A stretch of 64,000 nt of DNA, from the NCBI GenBank assembly GCA_035771165.1, contig JAWNZC010000003.1, positions 1,112,001-1,176,000 on the forward strand, read 5' to 3'. A program made the translations under genes and the position numbers. Each line of letters starts with the position of its first letter. Position 1 is the stretch's first letter. The stretch comes from Paragorgia papillata. Taxonomy: Eukaryota > Cnidaria > Anthozoa > Scleralcyonacea > Coralliidae. Below the pieces are notes generated by a model, which saw nothing but the letters and a program-made list of their open reading frames with translations, ran no database searches and had not been told where the DNA came from. Below, piece after piece: positions 43,667 to 55,209 of this stretch.

Positions 43667-44050
43667 TAATAATTCATGAGAATTTTACTCAATCAGACAG
43701 CTCCATTCCGTCACTTGAATGGGCTGTGAAACACCGGTAAAGCACTGCATCAAACACTAGTGTTTCTTCGTCAAACACTAGCGTTTCATTTATGTTAATT
43801 AAACAAGAAACCCGATACGATTGAGTAAAATTGTATCACAAAACATCCGCAAGTCTCACAACGGTGGCTCATCGGTTCGTTGTCTTTCATTTGAGAAGCC
43901 ATTTCAAAAACTCATTCTGCATGTTTGATCACAGTATCAAAACACTCAAAAGCTAATGAATCTCTCAGGGCGAAAAAACACTCGAAAGCTAGCTTTCTCG
44001 TGTTTTGATACCGTGATCAAACACGCAGAACGAGTTTTTGAAATAGTACA
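43664..44050. repeat. Palindrome-bearing repeat, copy 2
   Basis: The second copy of the repeat at 39547-39917, with the same order of motifs (GCATCAAACACTAGTGTTT, CATTTCAAAAACTC, GTGTTTTGATACCGTGATCA) and small indels. It lies outside the P-like element. Confidence 0.8.
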
Positions 44051-44200
44051 TAAAAGACATGGTTCAAAATTATTTGGTTCCATAGCTTCACAAAATAAAG
44101 GAGCCCTCTCAGCGTTCCTGAATAATTCAGTCATTGATTTCTTCTTTGGTCGTGGTTTGAGTAAAAGGGGATGTTGCACAGTAGCTATTTCTTATGTCCC
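44051..44200 (-). pseudogene. Unrecognised coding-like fragment
   Basis: The minus strand reads LKPRPKKKSMTELFRNAERA then LFCEAMEPNNFEPCLL, protein-like and uninterrupted for about 45 codons. No family is recognised; possibly a remnant of the interrupted gene around it. Confidence 0.25.
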
Positions 44201-44327
44201 TTGATTGTAGTCTCTTGCACTGCTTATTTCAGCTTTTTCAAACAATAGGTTGTCAAATTTGACAGCTGTCTTTAATGTATTGCTACTGTTCGAAGGTAAA
44301 CTCTTCTGGAATTTTTTCTAAGCTTAA

Positions 44328-44847
44328 AGGGTATTGGCAATAAAAATTAAGCTTGTCTCATTTGAAAGAACTCGTCAAATGGTATAAGAAGACCTTTTAC
44401 AATTTTTCCGTATCTGTTTTGGTTTGGGAAATATTTCGACCAAAGACAGCGTGCTGTTCACCATCTTGTTGTAATATTGGGTCTAATTAACTAGGAAATT
44501 GGTGACGTCATAACCAGGGTAAACCTGATGAAACTACTCCGTGGGTGACCAAATTTATACGGAAGGCTTTTTAAATGTTGTGGGTCAATTTAAAATGGAA
44601 ATAGCCCAACAAAATCGAGTTTCTAGCTCATAATGTCATAAGGTTGGCAAGATAAAAATTTCACTTTACCCTGGTTATGATGTCACATGCATATCGAAAA
44701 TAATTCCAAGATGGCGGACAGCAGGCTGTCTTTGGTCCAAATATTTCCAAAACCAAAACAAATACAGAAAAATTGTAAAAGGTCTTCTTATACCATTTGA
44801 GGAGTACTTTCAAATGAGAGAAACGTAATTTTTATTGCCAATACCCT
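44328..44847. mobile_element. 520-bp TTAA-flanked palindromic element
   Basis: TTAA at 44324-44327 and 44848-44851 brackets ends AGGGTATTGGCAATAAAAAT and the complement. The inner arms (GGTATAAGAAGACCTTTTAC, TGACGTCATAACCAGGGTAAA) pair with 44640-44800. It sits next to the SWIM exon and ends its open frame. Confidence 0.88.
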
Positions 44848-44851
44848 TTAA

Positions 44852-45031
44852 ATTCACAAAATCCAACAAACTATAAAGCAGAGCAGCTACGTGTTTACAG
44901 CATCCACCTTGTCCTGCTTTACAAGAACATTTGACATACTGAACTTCTCCAGTTTGTTGACATAAGTGAACATAAACATCATACTGTACACTATTCATCG
45001 AGGCACTAACTCGTACTTTTGCTGAACACAA
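44852..45031 (-). pseudogene. SWIM zinc-finger fragment
   Basis: The frame encodes the SWIM signature CxC...CxH (VKCSCKAGQGGCCKHVAALL). A SWIM finger followed by an aliphatic helix is typical of a protein class that in many invertebrates carries a YqaJ-like nuclease. The downstream part is cut off by the palindromic element; the upstream part is in a different frame (FIKPNNNYIVF). Confidence 0.7.
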
Positions 45032-45114
45032 TGTAGTTGTTGTTCGGCTTGATAAATATACCCTTCACGTACCCTTGTTTTCCAGCTTCTCATGGGTAAA
45101 ACAAGGAAAATCTT

Positions 45115-45351
45115 TCAGAGATTTGTCCAGCCTTTGCAGTCGCCATGCAAAGCACTGCCATCGTTTGTCTCGCTTCGGTCTTGCTGTGTTGTTCCACTGT
45201 CCATTGTAAACACCAGACTTGGCTCACCTTCAACAGCATCAGGATAATAAACAAGATCACCAGAAGCGCTTACAACATTCCAAATATCATCTTCACGACC
45301 CGTGCAAAACATCACAGGAAGTGTTAGAGCTGTCACAAGCAGCTGAAGCAA
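45115..45351 (-). pseudogene. Coding-like fragment upstream of SWIM exon
   Basis: A minus-strand frame (IWNVVSASGDLVYYPDAVEG, then SLVFTMDSGTTQQDR) that lies in the right place to precede the SWIM domain. No domain is recognised and it ends in a stop before the SWIM exon. Confidence 0.3.
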
Positions 45352-46217
45352 ACACCATTTTGAAACTAGCTAATTTAACTACCAAGATCAGACTACTTCG
45401 CGTGCTTTTTGTCAATGACGTCATAGTGGGTAACACCTATTCATTCTACAATCTACACTGACTTTATACGAAGTCTAAGATACTCTATAACACATAGCGA
45501 GTATACACACAGGATACTTGGATACTTCAAAGTTAAAGGACTAGTGATTACAATTTGTAAAGGTAAGAAATACTATCCATCTCACCGTCTTAGAACTCTT
45601 GTGTATAGATATTGTTTAAACTTCACAAAACTATTGAAAGAGTGAGTCCGACTGCATTAGTTAATACTCATTTAGATTCTTATTTTATAGTATCATGTTG
45701 TAATAAAATAAATAACCACAAACAACAACAGTGAGGACAAATGCTTATACGGTCTGTCCCCACTTAGCATTTGAAACGTTTATTTACAAAATTACATGTG
45801 TGTAGTCTAATAACTATATCTATCTCAATACTGCTTAATTTCGGGTTCTATATTTTGTTAACGTGCCGTTTTCTTAATTTGTTGTTGTACACAGTACCAT
45901 AATATTACATATAACATAATACAAAATAATGCACAGTATTTGCTAACAATCTAACTAGTGCTATTGTAAAGTTGCATTGATGGTGTTCTGTTACTGACGA
46001 GGTAGCCCATACTGACTGCTATAATTCTTTAAATACTAGTGTGTTACATTAATTTAATAATGCTCCTAATTTATTTAACCCAGAAACGTTTAAATATCTA
46101 CCAAAAGGGTTTAAATTAGGCCTTCTAAACATTCAGACAGACATATACCTTCCCAAGCAAGGGAATAGGCTTTGCAGAACTAGGTTCTACAAAGATCACA
46201 GCGCATATAAAAACAAG
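45352..46217. other. Spacer, including possible LINE 3' flank
   Basis: The plus strand at 45475-45650 has one protein-like piece (SLRYSITHSEYTHRILGYFK...) ending at TGA near 45645, perhaps a relic LINE C-terminus. Otherwise AT-rich. Confidence 0.3.
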
Positions 46218-49065
46218 TCATAAATTCAAGTCTCTAATCATGTCCCTCCACTTTGCTTTGTCGAGAGCCATTTCGTGCCATTTGTCGACTTCTATGTTTG
46301 CTTTCTTCAGGGTTTTGTAAAGAGAGCGACCATACGTATATTGAGGTGCCCCTCTGGGTCTCTTTGATCGTACCCACGAAGATAACATCTTCCTTGGTAG
46401 CCGTGACCAAGGCATTCGTACAACATGGCCAGCCCAACGCAGCTGTTGTTTGCAGATGTATGTGTCGATTGATTTCAGTGAGAGTCTCTTCAACAAAATA
46501 CCATTCGAGATTCTGTGCTTACGAGTATGTCTTCTATTTACTCGACACATAGCTCTCAGACACCTATGGTGAAAATTTCTCAGTTTTCGAAGGAGATGTT
46601 CGGTCAAACTCCAACATTCAGCTCCATACAATAGTATTGGTAGAATGAATGTACTGTACACTGAACCTTGCACTTTCAATGATACTTGGGATGACGAAAA
46701 TAAACATTTCCGAAGGGATCCAAACGCATTACCAGCTTTAACAATCCTTAAATCAACATCCTTCACATCTGTGCATTCACGAGTAACAACACTACCGAGG
46801 TATGTAAATTTGTCCACTATGGGAATACAACGATTTTCTCCAACAATTACATCAGAAAGATCTGCATTATCGTGGTTGTCCGGATTTTCATACATGGACG
46901 GTGGTTTTGAGCAGAACAGGATTTCTGATTTTGAGTCTTCTTTTGGTTCGATCTTTCCTGAGTGTACTTCCATGCCAAAACGTGCAAAGTGCGATATGAT
47001 GCTACATACTCCTTTTGTTAGATCTTCGCGAGAATCAAACAAGACCGCTGTATCATCAGCATATTCCGAATCGAGGAGGGGAAATTCTTCACCACGTGCT
47101 CGATAACTGCGTCCAGTTAGTATGACATCCATCTTTGTTCTGAAGATACAGACAGGAATATCACATTGCAGTTTCCAAGTGATCATAACGGCTGCCATAA
47201 AAAATGTGAATAAGATTGGTCCAAGTATGTCACCTTGTTTGACACCGATAATACACTCAAACGTTTGTGTGACTTCATCGACCGTGAACTTGACTTTAAA
47301 GTCAGAATGCAACGCCTTCAGCAAGCTAATAAGTTTTGGCGGTACTCCAAATTTAGCAAGAATGTTCCATAGCAATTCCCTTGGTACGCGGTCAAAGGCT
47401 TTAACTAAGTCTAAGAAAAAGACCCATGACTCTAAACCATGTTCCCGCCTCTTCTTAAGAGCTATCTTGATGGTGAAGACAGCATCTGTGCATCCTCTGC
47501 CAGGTCGAAAACCACATTGAGGCTCATGATCTAAGCTTTCCTGGATTGGTAGTAGTCGCATATGAAGTAGAATGGCTATGATTTTGTATGCCACTTCTAG
47601 CAGCATTATGCCTCGATAGTTCTTTGGCCAGCTTAAATCACCTTTCTTTGGAAGAACATTCAGTCGACCAATGTTCCATTCTTCAGGTACAACTTCAGTT
47701 ACCCAAAGCTGTACCACAACACCTTTCAACATTTCAAATGTTTCATCGCACTCAAGTAGACTTTTCCACGCCTGGGGGCAAATCCCGGATTCTCCAGGAG
47801 CCTTGTTCTTTAGCTTCAGAGTGGCAAGTCTGATTTCTTCATTAGTTGGTGTATGATCAGATCCGTCCACTAACGGGTTCTGAGGTAACATGTCAAGCGC
47901 AGTGTGATCGTACGTTGCTGATCTTCCATACAGCATTTTGAAGTGGTTGCAGAAGACAGTTGCGTTTTCTTCCGGTGTTTTGCATGTAGTTCCGTCAGGG
48001 TGTTTCATTTGCCTGCAGTTAGTTGGTTTTGTTTTCGACAGTCCAGCTTTCAAACTTTTCAATGAATCCCATGCTTGTTTTGTGCCGGATTGTAAATTCA
48101 ATACATCACATTGATTTTGGATCCATTTGTTCTTCGCATCTTTCACAGCCGATTTCAGTTTCTGCCGGGCAAGTTGAAGTCGTTGGACGCGAGAGCGAGT
48201 TCGTCGGTTGAAAACTTCTCTCATGGCTTGATTTCTTGCTTCAATGAGAGATAGCAATTTGCTCGCGTTTGATCGAAACCATCCAGGTTGAGCTCGCTCT
48301 TTCTTTGGCAGAGATGTAAAACTTGCCTTCCCGACTGCTTCAGCTAGTTCAGTATAGGTTGGTTGTGATGTGGATCCCACGTTGCTCATGACTTCTTGAC
48401 AAAAACTCTTACGTTTGTTTGGGTCATCCAGTTTGGTATGATCAAGGTTGATCATTTTTTGGCGCGGTTCCGTCTTCTTTTTCAACCGTTTCATCACACG
48501 AAGTTTCAGAGAGATAGCACGATGGTCGCTGTCCAAAATTTGCGGAGCAACACCAGCATCTGTAACACGATGGAACATCTCCCTATTGACGATGATGTGG
48601 TCAATTTGATGTTGTTTCTTACTTCGAGGGTGAATCCAGGTTGAGTAGTTCTTTTTCTTGAAACGTGTTGTTGTAACTGCGAGATTATTGATTGCCAAAT
48701 ACGACAGAAACCTTCTTCCAGAGTCATTCGTATGCTGGATACCATAGCACCCGAGAGGACCATCATTTTCTTCCTTAGCATAGCCCAAGCTGGAGTTGCA
48801 GTCAGAACCGATTACCAGTATGTCGTCATTCTGCTTTCTTCCCATGCATCTGTCAAGTTGATCAAAATAGACATCCCAGACGTCATCAGATGCATTGCCA
48901 ACTGGCGCGTACGCGGATATCAGAAATACCCCAACATCCTTGTTTTGCCGATCTTTCAGGAGCAAGCGTACAGCCATCACACGTGCACCTAAATCGGTGT
49001 GAGTTTCTCCTCCAGCAGCTTTCCAAGCTGAAACACCATCTGGGCTGAGAGCAATAGCTACATTA
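46218..49065 (-). CDS. LINE ORF2: AP endonuclease, reverse transcriptase (5'-truncated)
   Basis: One frame is open for 920 codons from 48980 and extends upstream to about 49065 (LSPDGVSAWKAAGGETHTDL). The AP endonuclease part has SAYAPVG, ILVIGSDCNSSLG, QIDHIIVN and LDSDHRAISL (about 48500-48940). The RT has NYRGIMLL, GFRPGRGCTDAVF, FFLDLVKAFDRVP and the catalytic EYADDTAVLF (about 47040). The C-terminal region has LLYGAECWSLT and RWAGHVVRMPWSRLPRK. Fully open, so young. The first endonuclease strand and any ORF1 are missing at the 49065 junction. Motifs suggest an RTE- or I-like lineage; the clade is uncertain. Confidence 0.88.
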
Positions 49066-50696
49066 ATTAGGCCTAAACATTAATGGGTTATTAACACATA
49101 TTGATCAGCTAAGGTTGTTATTGACTGATTATAAATTTGATGTTCTGGCTATAAATGAAACCAAACTTGATTCCACAATTAATGATAGTCTCGTCAGAGT
49201 CAATGGTTTTTCTATAGAACATAAATAGGGGCGGTGTGTTACTATATATCCGTGAAAACATAAACTATGTTAAACGGAAAGATTTGGTACCGAATAATTT
49301 AGACATGATAGCGATTGAAATTACTAAACCAAAAGTTAAGTAGTTTATCATATCCACTTGGTACAGACCTCCTGATTCTAAAGTTGATCTTATAGATTTT
49401 GAAAATTTTCTAAAAACTGTTGACTCTGAGTGTAAGGAAACTTTAATGGTAGGTGATATTATTGTAATTTATCATTAGACGGTAGGACCACTGCATCACC
49501 TTCTTTACAGGTCCTTTACGAGGCTTTTCCAATTAATTACTGAATATACACGAGTTACAAAGCATTCAAAAACTTTGATAGATCACCTGATAACAAATGA
49601 ACCGCAAAATATTTCGGCTTCAGGTGTTATGGAAATTGGCATTGGTGATTACTATCTAATCTATGGAGTAAGGAAATTTCCAATTATTAAGAGCAACCCA
49701 ACGTACATTGAAAGTCGTAATATGAAGAATTGTGATCCATCTTTATTTATTCACAATCTAAAAAATGCCCCATGGGACTTGCTATATGTAAGTGATGATC
49801 CTGATGACATGGTGTACACCTGGGAAAATATATTTTTTGAGGTTCTTGATATACATGTTCCTATGAGAAAAAGGAGAGTTAGAAATAAACCCTCTCCTTG
49901 GCTCACTCCTTCTATAAAGAAGCTTATGTATCACAGAGATTATTTAAAACGACAATCTAGCTATCAAATTGGATTCAATTACTTTATTTGAAGCATACAA
50001 AGAGGCTAGAAATAGAGTTAATGTTGCTACTAAAAATGCCAAGAATGATTATGTTTCTGCCGAGGTCAGTAATTGAGAAAACGGATACACGTCGTACATC
50101 TGCTTCTCGGTAGAAAATCTAAGATTACAGGTATAACAGAGGTAAAGGTCAATGAATCTGTACTTACTGAACCGTATCATATTTCTAATGCATTTAATGA
50201 ACACTTTTCAACAGTAGGTCATAAGGTTAGCGAGAGTGTTCAATCTACAACTATATTACCTGAATCATATGTCGAACCCTCTGCCTCCAAGTTTCAATTT
50301 ACTGCAATCTCTAGATCAACAGTTCATTCTTTGTTGTCCAAATTGTCTGTGTCGAAAGACAGTGGTATAGATGGTATTTCTGCCAGAATACTAAAAGATG
50401 CTTCAGCGGTAATAAGTGAACCACTCTGCTCTATTTTTAATAGATCTTTGACTCAAGGGACTTTCCCTGATAGTTGGAAGACTGCAAACGTCTTTCCAAT
50501 CTATAATGGAAATGCCAGAAATGATCCTAACAATTATAGACCTATTTCTGTATTGCCAATTTTAACCAAAGTATTCGAAAAAATTGTTTACGATCAACTT
50601 TACTTGCATTTAACTGAAAACAGTATTTTGACCAAGTTCCAAGTTATTACAGATTTGGGTTTAACAAACCATTTAAATCTCCAAACACTGATTTAA
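49063..50696 (+). pseudogene. Second LINE fragment (CR1/L2-like), opposite strand
   Basis: It starts in an AP endonuclease N-terminus (GLNINGLLTHIDQLRLLLTD, VLAINETKLD at 49060-49180), continues as GGVLLYIRENI and STWYRPPDS (49230-49370), then 49575-49989 and 50073-50696 carry the endonuclease end and the N-terminal RT (NDPNNYRPISVLPILTKVFE near 50530). Several frame changes and TAG/TAA codons interrupt it, and it ends before the RT catalytic motif. It is inactive. Confidence 0.8.
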
Positions 50697-50877
50697 GATC
50701 ATCTCAAATAAATCACTACTGACACTGTCCAAGGCAAATCCAAACTACTAACCGGCACTAATTTATTTGTGATTTGCTCATGAATTATTAATGAATTTTA
50801 GATTATTCTGCTGTATTGCACTTTTGCTGATGAACAACATCTGCTCAGTGTATATTTCTTTCTTTGTATAGAAATTA
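50697..50877. other. Short spacer
   Basis: AT-rich with no reading frame. Confidence 0.4.
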
Positions 50878-51270
50878 TTAATGACTGTTCTCTGAATGTG
50901 AAGTTGTCAAAAGCTTTAGAAGAGTGGGCCTTTGCTTTGGATCGATATTTGTGGCTATTTTCCCCAACTGGATCATGTTGACTTCTTTGCCAATAGTTTT
51001 AAAGATTCTTCCAAGTGAAAAAACAGCACTAGCTGAGTTAACAGGAGAACCTTTCAATACTTCTGGTGCAATATGGCTATATGTTTCCTTGTATTTCTTA
51101 GCAGTAGGATGTGCCATCTCACATACTTTTCCAAAGTCTATCAAAAATCCCTTCCTTTTGGAAACCAAAACATTGTTTGTTTTTGGGTCACGATGTAGGT
51201 AGCCTTTTTGGTGCATATGGTCTAGTGCATCAGTTATATCATAACAGACACAAAACCAATCTTTAAGGTC
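50878..51270 (-). pseudogene. Protein kinase C-lobe
   Basis: The minus-strand frame from DLKDWFCVCYDITDALDHMH (51270) runs through the catalytic loop HRDPKTNNVL, the DFG motif (FLIDFGKVC) and the APE motif (SHIAPEVLKG), then a short helical end. The catalytic loop has Pro where HRDLK is usual. The part beyond is short compared with a full C-lobe. TGA and TAA lie close upstream in the frame, so the exon starts near 51270. Confidence 0.75.
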
Positions 51271-51945
51271 ACGTTACACCATAGAAATTTAAAAATACAA
51301 AAAAATAATTTTTTTGCGTAATTAGCTGCCTTAAGCCAAAAGCTGAAAGGTTTTGAAAAGTTTATTTCGTTTAAAGCAAAATTCATTAAGATATTTAGCG
51401 ATGAAAATTGCAAGCAGCTCTGTTTTCCGCGAAATTTTAATTAGCATTGACAAGTTTTGATATCAATGTCAACAAGCTTACACTGCCGTATTCAAAAACG
51501 TTTGTTGAATACGGGTATTGGGCGATTTTTTTCAAATTTTCACAAGGTATCGGAGACAATAAGCGCTTCAAAAGTGTGTGCGGTAGCTATACGATATTTT
51601 TTTCATTTCTGAGTAATCGACTACGATTCACGGTATGCACGCAACTTAACTGAGGTTGCAAAAGAATGCCTTATATCTCAAAAATAACAAAAAAAAAACA
51701 TAGCTACCGCACACACTTTTGTAGAACAGCTAGTTGAGTTTCAATTAAAACTATTTTTACATGATTTGATTGAAACTGAAGTTCAACAAAAGTCGCGGTG
51801 CAAAGCGAATGCGTTTTCAGAATTTTGTAAACAAAACAAGTTTAAATACTTTTCAAAATTGTAAATCAACTGTCCAATTCTACAATCATTTTGCTGTAAA
51901 CTGTAAACATTTGAATTTGATTGCTTTTAAACTCAACGCGCAGTT
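51271..51945. other. Segment separating the two kinase parts
   Basis: About 675 bp of AT-rich sequence with an inverted pair (AAAAGTGTGTGCGGTAGCTA near 51569 and its complement near 51695). It is either an intron without obvious borders or an inserted element. Confidence 0.45.
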
Positions 51946-52263
51946 ATGGACTGTTATTGATTGACTATTCTCTCCAACAAATTCCATTATCAAAGATAGT
52001 GTTTTTTTCTCTACTTGTATTCCAAACAAATATGGAATACATCTGTGGGAGAACATTTGCATATATTGGGCTTCTTTGTACAGATCATCAGTATTCCCAC
52101 CAATCAGCTGCTTTTCGACAACATTTATTGTATAAATTTCTTCAGAAAGCAATTGCCAAAGACACCACCCAATTGATTCATCATTTGTAATTTCTAATTC
52201 ATTTTGAGAAATGATGTTTGTGGATGAAGACCTGATATTAGTGGAAATAGGATTGGCACACAA
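51946..52263 (-). pseudogene. Protein kinase N-lobe exon
   Basis: The minus-strand frame contains VVEKQLIGGNTDDLYKEAQY then a hydrophobic strand pair (IPYLFGIQVEKKTLSLIMEF), consistent with the N-lobe helix C and hinge of a kinase continuing at 51270. The glycine-rich loop and the VAIK lysine are not evident, so the N-terminus is missing or degraded. Confidence 0.5.
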
Positions 52264-53738
52264 TTTCTGAGAAATCTATTATGAAAGTACAGGATTAAGC
52301 AATATAAGTTGGGTGATATGGGCTAAACTGCACAGTACTCGTGCAATATAGCAAGCTTAGTAGATCAATGTGCTCAATGAATAATATTGTTAAACCCCAA
52401 ATTTTTTCTCATCTAAATACGCTCTACCTTTGGCAAATAGTTGAACAACGAAATATTTTTTAGATTGGAGCAACCTTTATTGCTCTAATAGAAATTTTTA
52501 TTTTCAAAATGGTAATGAGATGACACCAAAGTAGTCAGCATTATCTATACAATATTTATTTGCAGGAGTGACATGACCCAATTCTTCCATTAATAGTATC
52601 TTTGAACAACATGTTCCATATTGTGTGTTTTTCCACAAAAATTCTCAGGTAGTTTATCTTGCCAAAAAAAGAAAGAAAGCCAAATGCTTACATATTCGTC
52701 ATCTCATTACGAATCGCCAAAAAACATTGAAGAATAGCTCCAATCAAAAGAATATTTCACTGAACAACTGTTTGCTCTATGTAGAACGTATTCAGATGAT
52801 AAAAAATTTGGGTTTATATGCACTTTAATACTGAATTTCAAAACATACTTGATACTGGTTTCATCAAAACAGTATGGAACTATTGTCAGTTCAGACTGTA
52901 GTATACGAGGTGGATATTTTCACTCAGGTGACGAATGAATGATGAATACATACAGTCTGAACTGAGCATAACTGACAATATATATATATATATTGTAATA
53001 TGATATTGTGTATAATTTATTGTGTCATTAAAGTTCTATCGTGACATGTACAGTACATTATTATATTCATAAAATAATTGCAGTATGGCACAATTTCAAT
53101 AGTCTCATCCCATTGTTTATAATTGAAATGAATGGTTACTGTATATATAAATGAGATCGGGATGAAAAGGTTATTAAAATTTTTCAATTTTAAACGCAGA
53201 TAAATAAATATTAAATTCGCATTTTTAATTTATGAATAATAAGCTAATGCAACAGAAGTCTATCCTGAACTGAAGACTTCAATATTTGATTACTTTGCCA
53301 ACTTTTCGATAATTCTGCACCGTCATAGTTGGTTGTATACCTTGCTACTCGTTCTGCTGCTGTTAAATAGTCGCTTTAACTGACTATTAGCTTCAACACT
53401 CTTCTTCCACAGCTTGTGGTACTTTGACGCCTGGCTCCATATTGATCTGCTTTCGCACGAACTTCACGTATACCGTTTCCGATAATGATTGCGCGTAGCC
53501 TGCGTTGCAGGCGTTTCGTTTGGGGGCGGGCGAGCGGGCGCGAGAAGGAAACGCCTGCCGAAACTCTATTCATAAAAGCGTACAAACCTCTTGTAGTATG
53601 ATTGACATGTTGACTTTGCAGTTTGCTGAACAACCAATCAAAATCTATGCACTAATTAGGCTTAAGTAAATAAATAAACTCGCATTGTAGTTTTCCCGGG
53701 AAATATAATTAGTACAAGGATAGATCTTTTGTCGCGCG
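52264..53738. other. Stretch without supported genes
   Basis: AT-rich; includes a TA microsatellite (52980-52993) and the hairpin element at 53507-53558. CAGTTCAGACTGTA / TACAGTCTGAACTG around 52890 and 52950 form a small inverted pair. Confidence 0.4.
53507..53558. repeat. GCAGGCGTTT hairpin element
   Basis: GCAGGCGTTT at 53507-53516 is inverted as AAACGCCTGC at 53549-53558 around a GC-rich loop (GGGCGGGCGAGCGGGCGCGAG). A half-copy lies at 11863-11877. Confidence 0.65.
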
Positions 53739-54168
53739 ATGAGTAATAACACGACTCCAATGAAAATTGTTAGATCTCGATCGGGAAGACCTAAAAGTGC
53801 AGCTGCTCCAAGGGACTATTGCAGGATATGTAAGTGTTCTTAAGCTGAAAAAAGTCAATGCTGTAAATTTGAACATTTTTGAGAACGTTGATGGACAAAA
53901 CGCTATATTGGCCTCGCTTTGTCAGTCCGTGGTAATCGACGTTTTGGGGGATTCTAGTGTATCAAATCGTGTGTGTAAAGGTTGCGCTAGAAAAATAAGA
54001 AACCTAGCTACTTATTTCCATCAAATCAAAGATGCTGTAAATAAAACGCACCGGCAGTTTTTGACAGCCGTCGTTGATGATGGGGAGAACACTCGCTTCA
54101 AACGACTTTTACCAACATCAGTGGCAACGCCTGATCAATGTCCAGAACAATTATATCATTATATGTAG
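53739..54168 (+). pseudogene. Exon with a paired CxxC zinc-binding domain
   Basis: ATG at 53739 opens MSNNTTPMKIVRSRSGRPKS then DYCRICKCS; one extra A near 53845-53850 closes this frame (TAA) and coding resumes in the next frame as LKKVNAVNLNIF to VCKGCARKIRNLATYF. Two CxxC pairs separated by about 60 residues resemble the insect ZAD layout and the exon at 60440-60788. The protein end at 54168 may be readthrough into an intron. Role unknown; DNA-binding or dimerisation is inferred. Confidence 0.5.
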
Positions 54169-54282
54169 AATATATAAAGTAATACAATGTACATCACATA
54201 TGAAATATTTGACGATAGCACTATTTAAACAACCTGTATCATATGTAAAATAAAAGTAGTGTGCTGCGTAGGCAGTGTTGAA

Positions 54283-54457
54283 ATACAGATCGAAATATGA
54301 GTGCTGCCGAAATTATTGAACGTAGGATTTCTAACGTTTCGAGCGAAGGCCCTTCGTCAGAGAGAAAGGGCCTTCGAAAGGCCTTCGCTCGAACGTTAGA
54401 AATCCTACGTTCAATAATTTTGGCAGTACTCAAACCTTACTATATTTCGATCTGTAT
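54283..54457. mobile_element. 175-bp foldback element
   Basis: ATACAGATCGAAATAT at the left and its complement at the right; GTAGGATTTCTAACGTT and CGAAGGCC are paired inside, so most of the element folds back on itself. Confidence 0.85.
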
Positions 54458-55120
54458 GATATGTATACCTATATACAATAACAACAAAAATTTGACCAAC
54501 AAAAATTTGGTCAAAAAACTGATCTGATGAAAAGGTTTATTGTAAAAACATTATTAACAACTACTAAATTTTAATTCAGAGTATGTATATAAGAATTGCT
54601 TATACACTGCTACTACATACAGTCATCATGTACAAACCTGGAACAAGAATAAAGAATGACATGGAAATAAAAAATTATGTGACAATATTTATCACAACAT
54701 TTATCCTATTCCTGTAGATATTTCAGAACATGATAAATGTCAACAGATACCAATGTCTATTCATTGAGCCTATGCCTACTGCAGTATGCACTCATTTATT
54801 AACAAGAATATAAGAGTCAGGAATATATATCCATTGGCATACTTGCCATTAATCCATTTGTTGGAGACTATTAAACATATTGATGTATATAGTGATGTGT
54901 TGTTTTATGTGTTTCTTTAAACCTCTTTGGATAAGTTCCAAACCTTTTTACAGTATTCCTCAATGGGGGAGCCAATGGCAGAAATATATCAAATATCAGT
55001 TAGTAAATTAATGCCATACCTGCTCGACAGAACAATCTCAGCGAGGACAATTCGCCATATGCGTTTCTGAAAGCTTATTGACTTGTTTTGATAAGCCAAT
55101 AAATACAAATTAAAGGGCTA

Positions 55121-55209
55121 AAATTTCCATGCGTCGAACTCTAAATGCAAATTAGGATAGTCTTTGTTTAATTAAGCTGATTTGCGTTGAGTTCGACGCA
55201 TGAAAATTT
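55121..55209. repeat. 89-bp hairpin element
   Basis: AAATTTCCATGCGTCGAACT at 55121-55140 is inverted, with one extra base, at 55190-55209. Confidence 0.8.

Noticed and set aside
45475..45650. Plus-strand piece reading SLRYSITHSEYTH... to a TGA
   Set aside because: Protein-like but only about 57 codons, with no recognisable motif and no borders; not enough to call a LINE tail.
46645..47520. Plus-strand open frames within the LINE
   Set aside because: They are antisense shadows of the intact LINE ORF2, which has clear endonuclease and RT motifs.
51250..51945. Possible fourth TTAA element inside the kinase gene
   Set aside because: TTAA occurs at both approximate borders (51262-51265, 51926-51929), but the sequences next to them are not inverted copies of each other.
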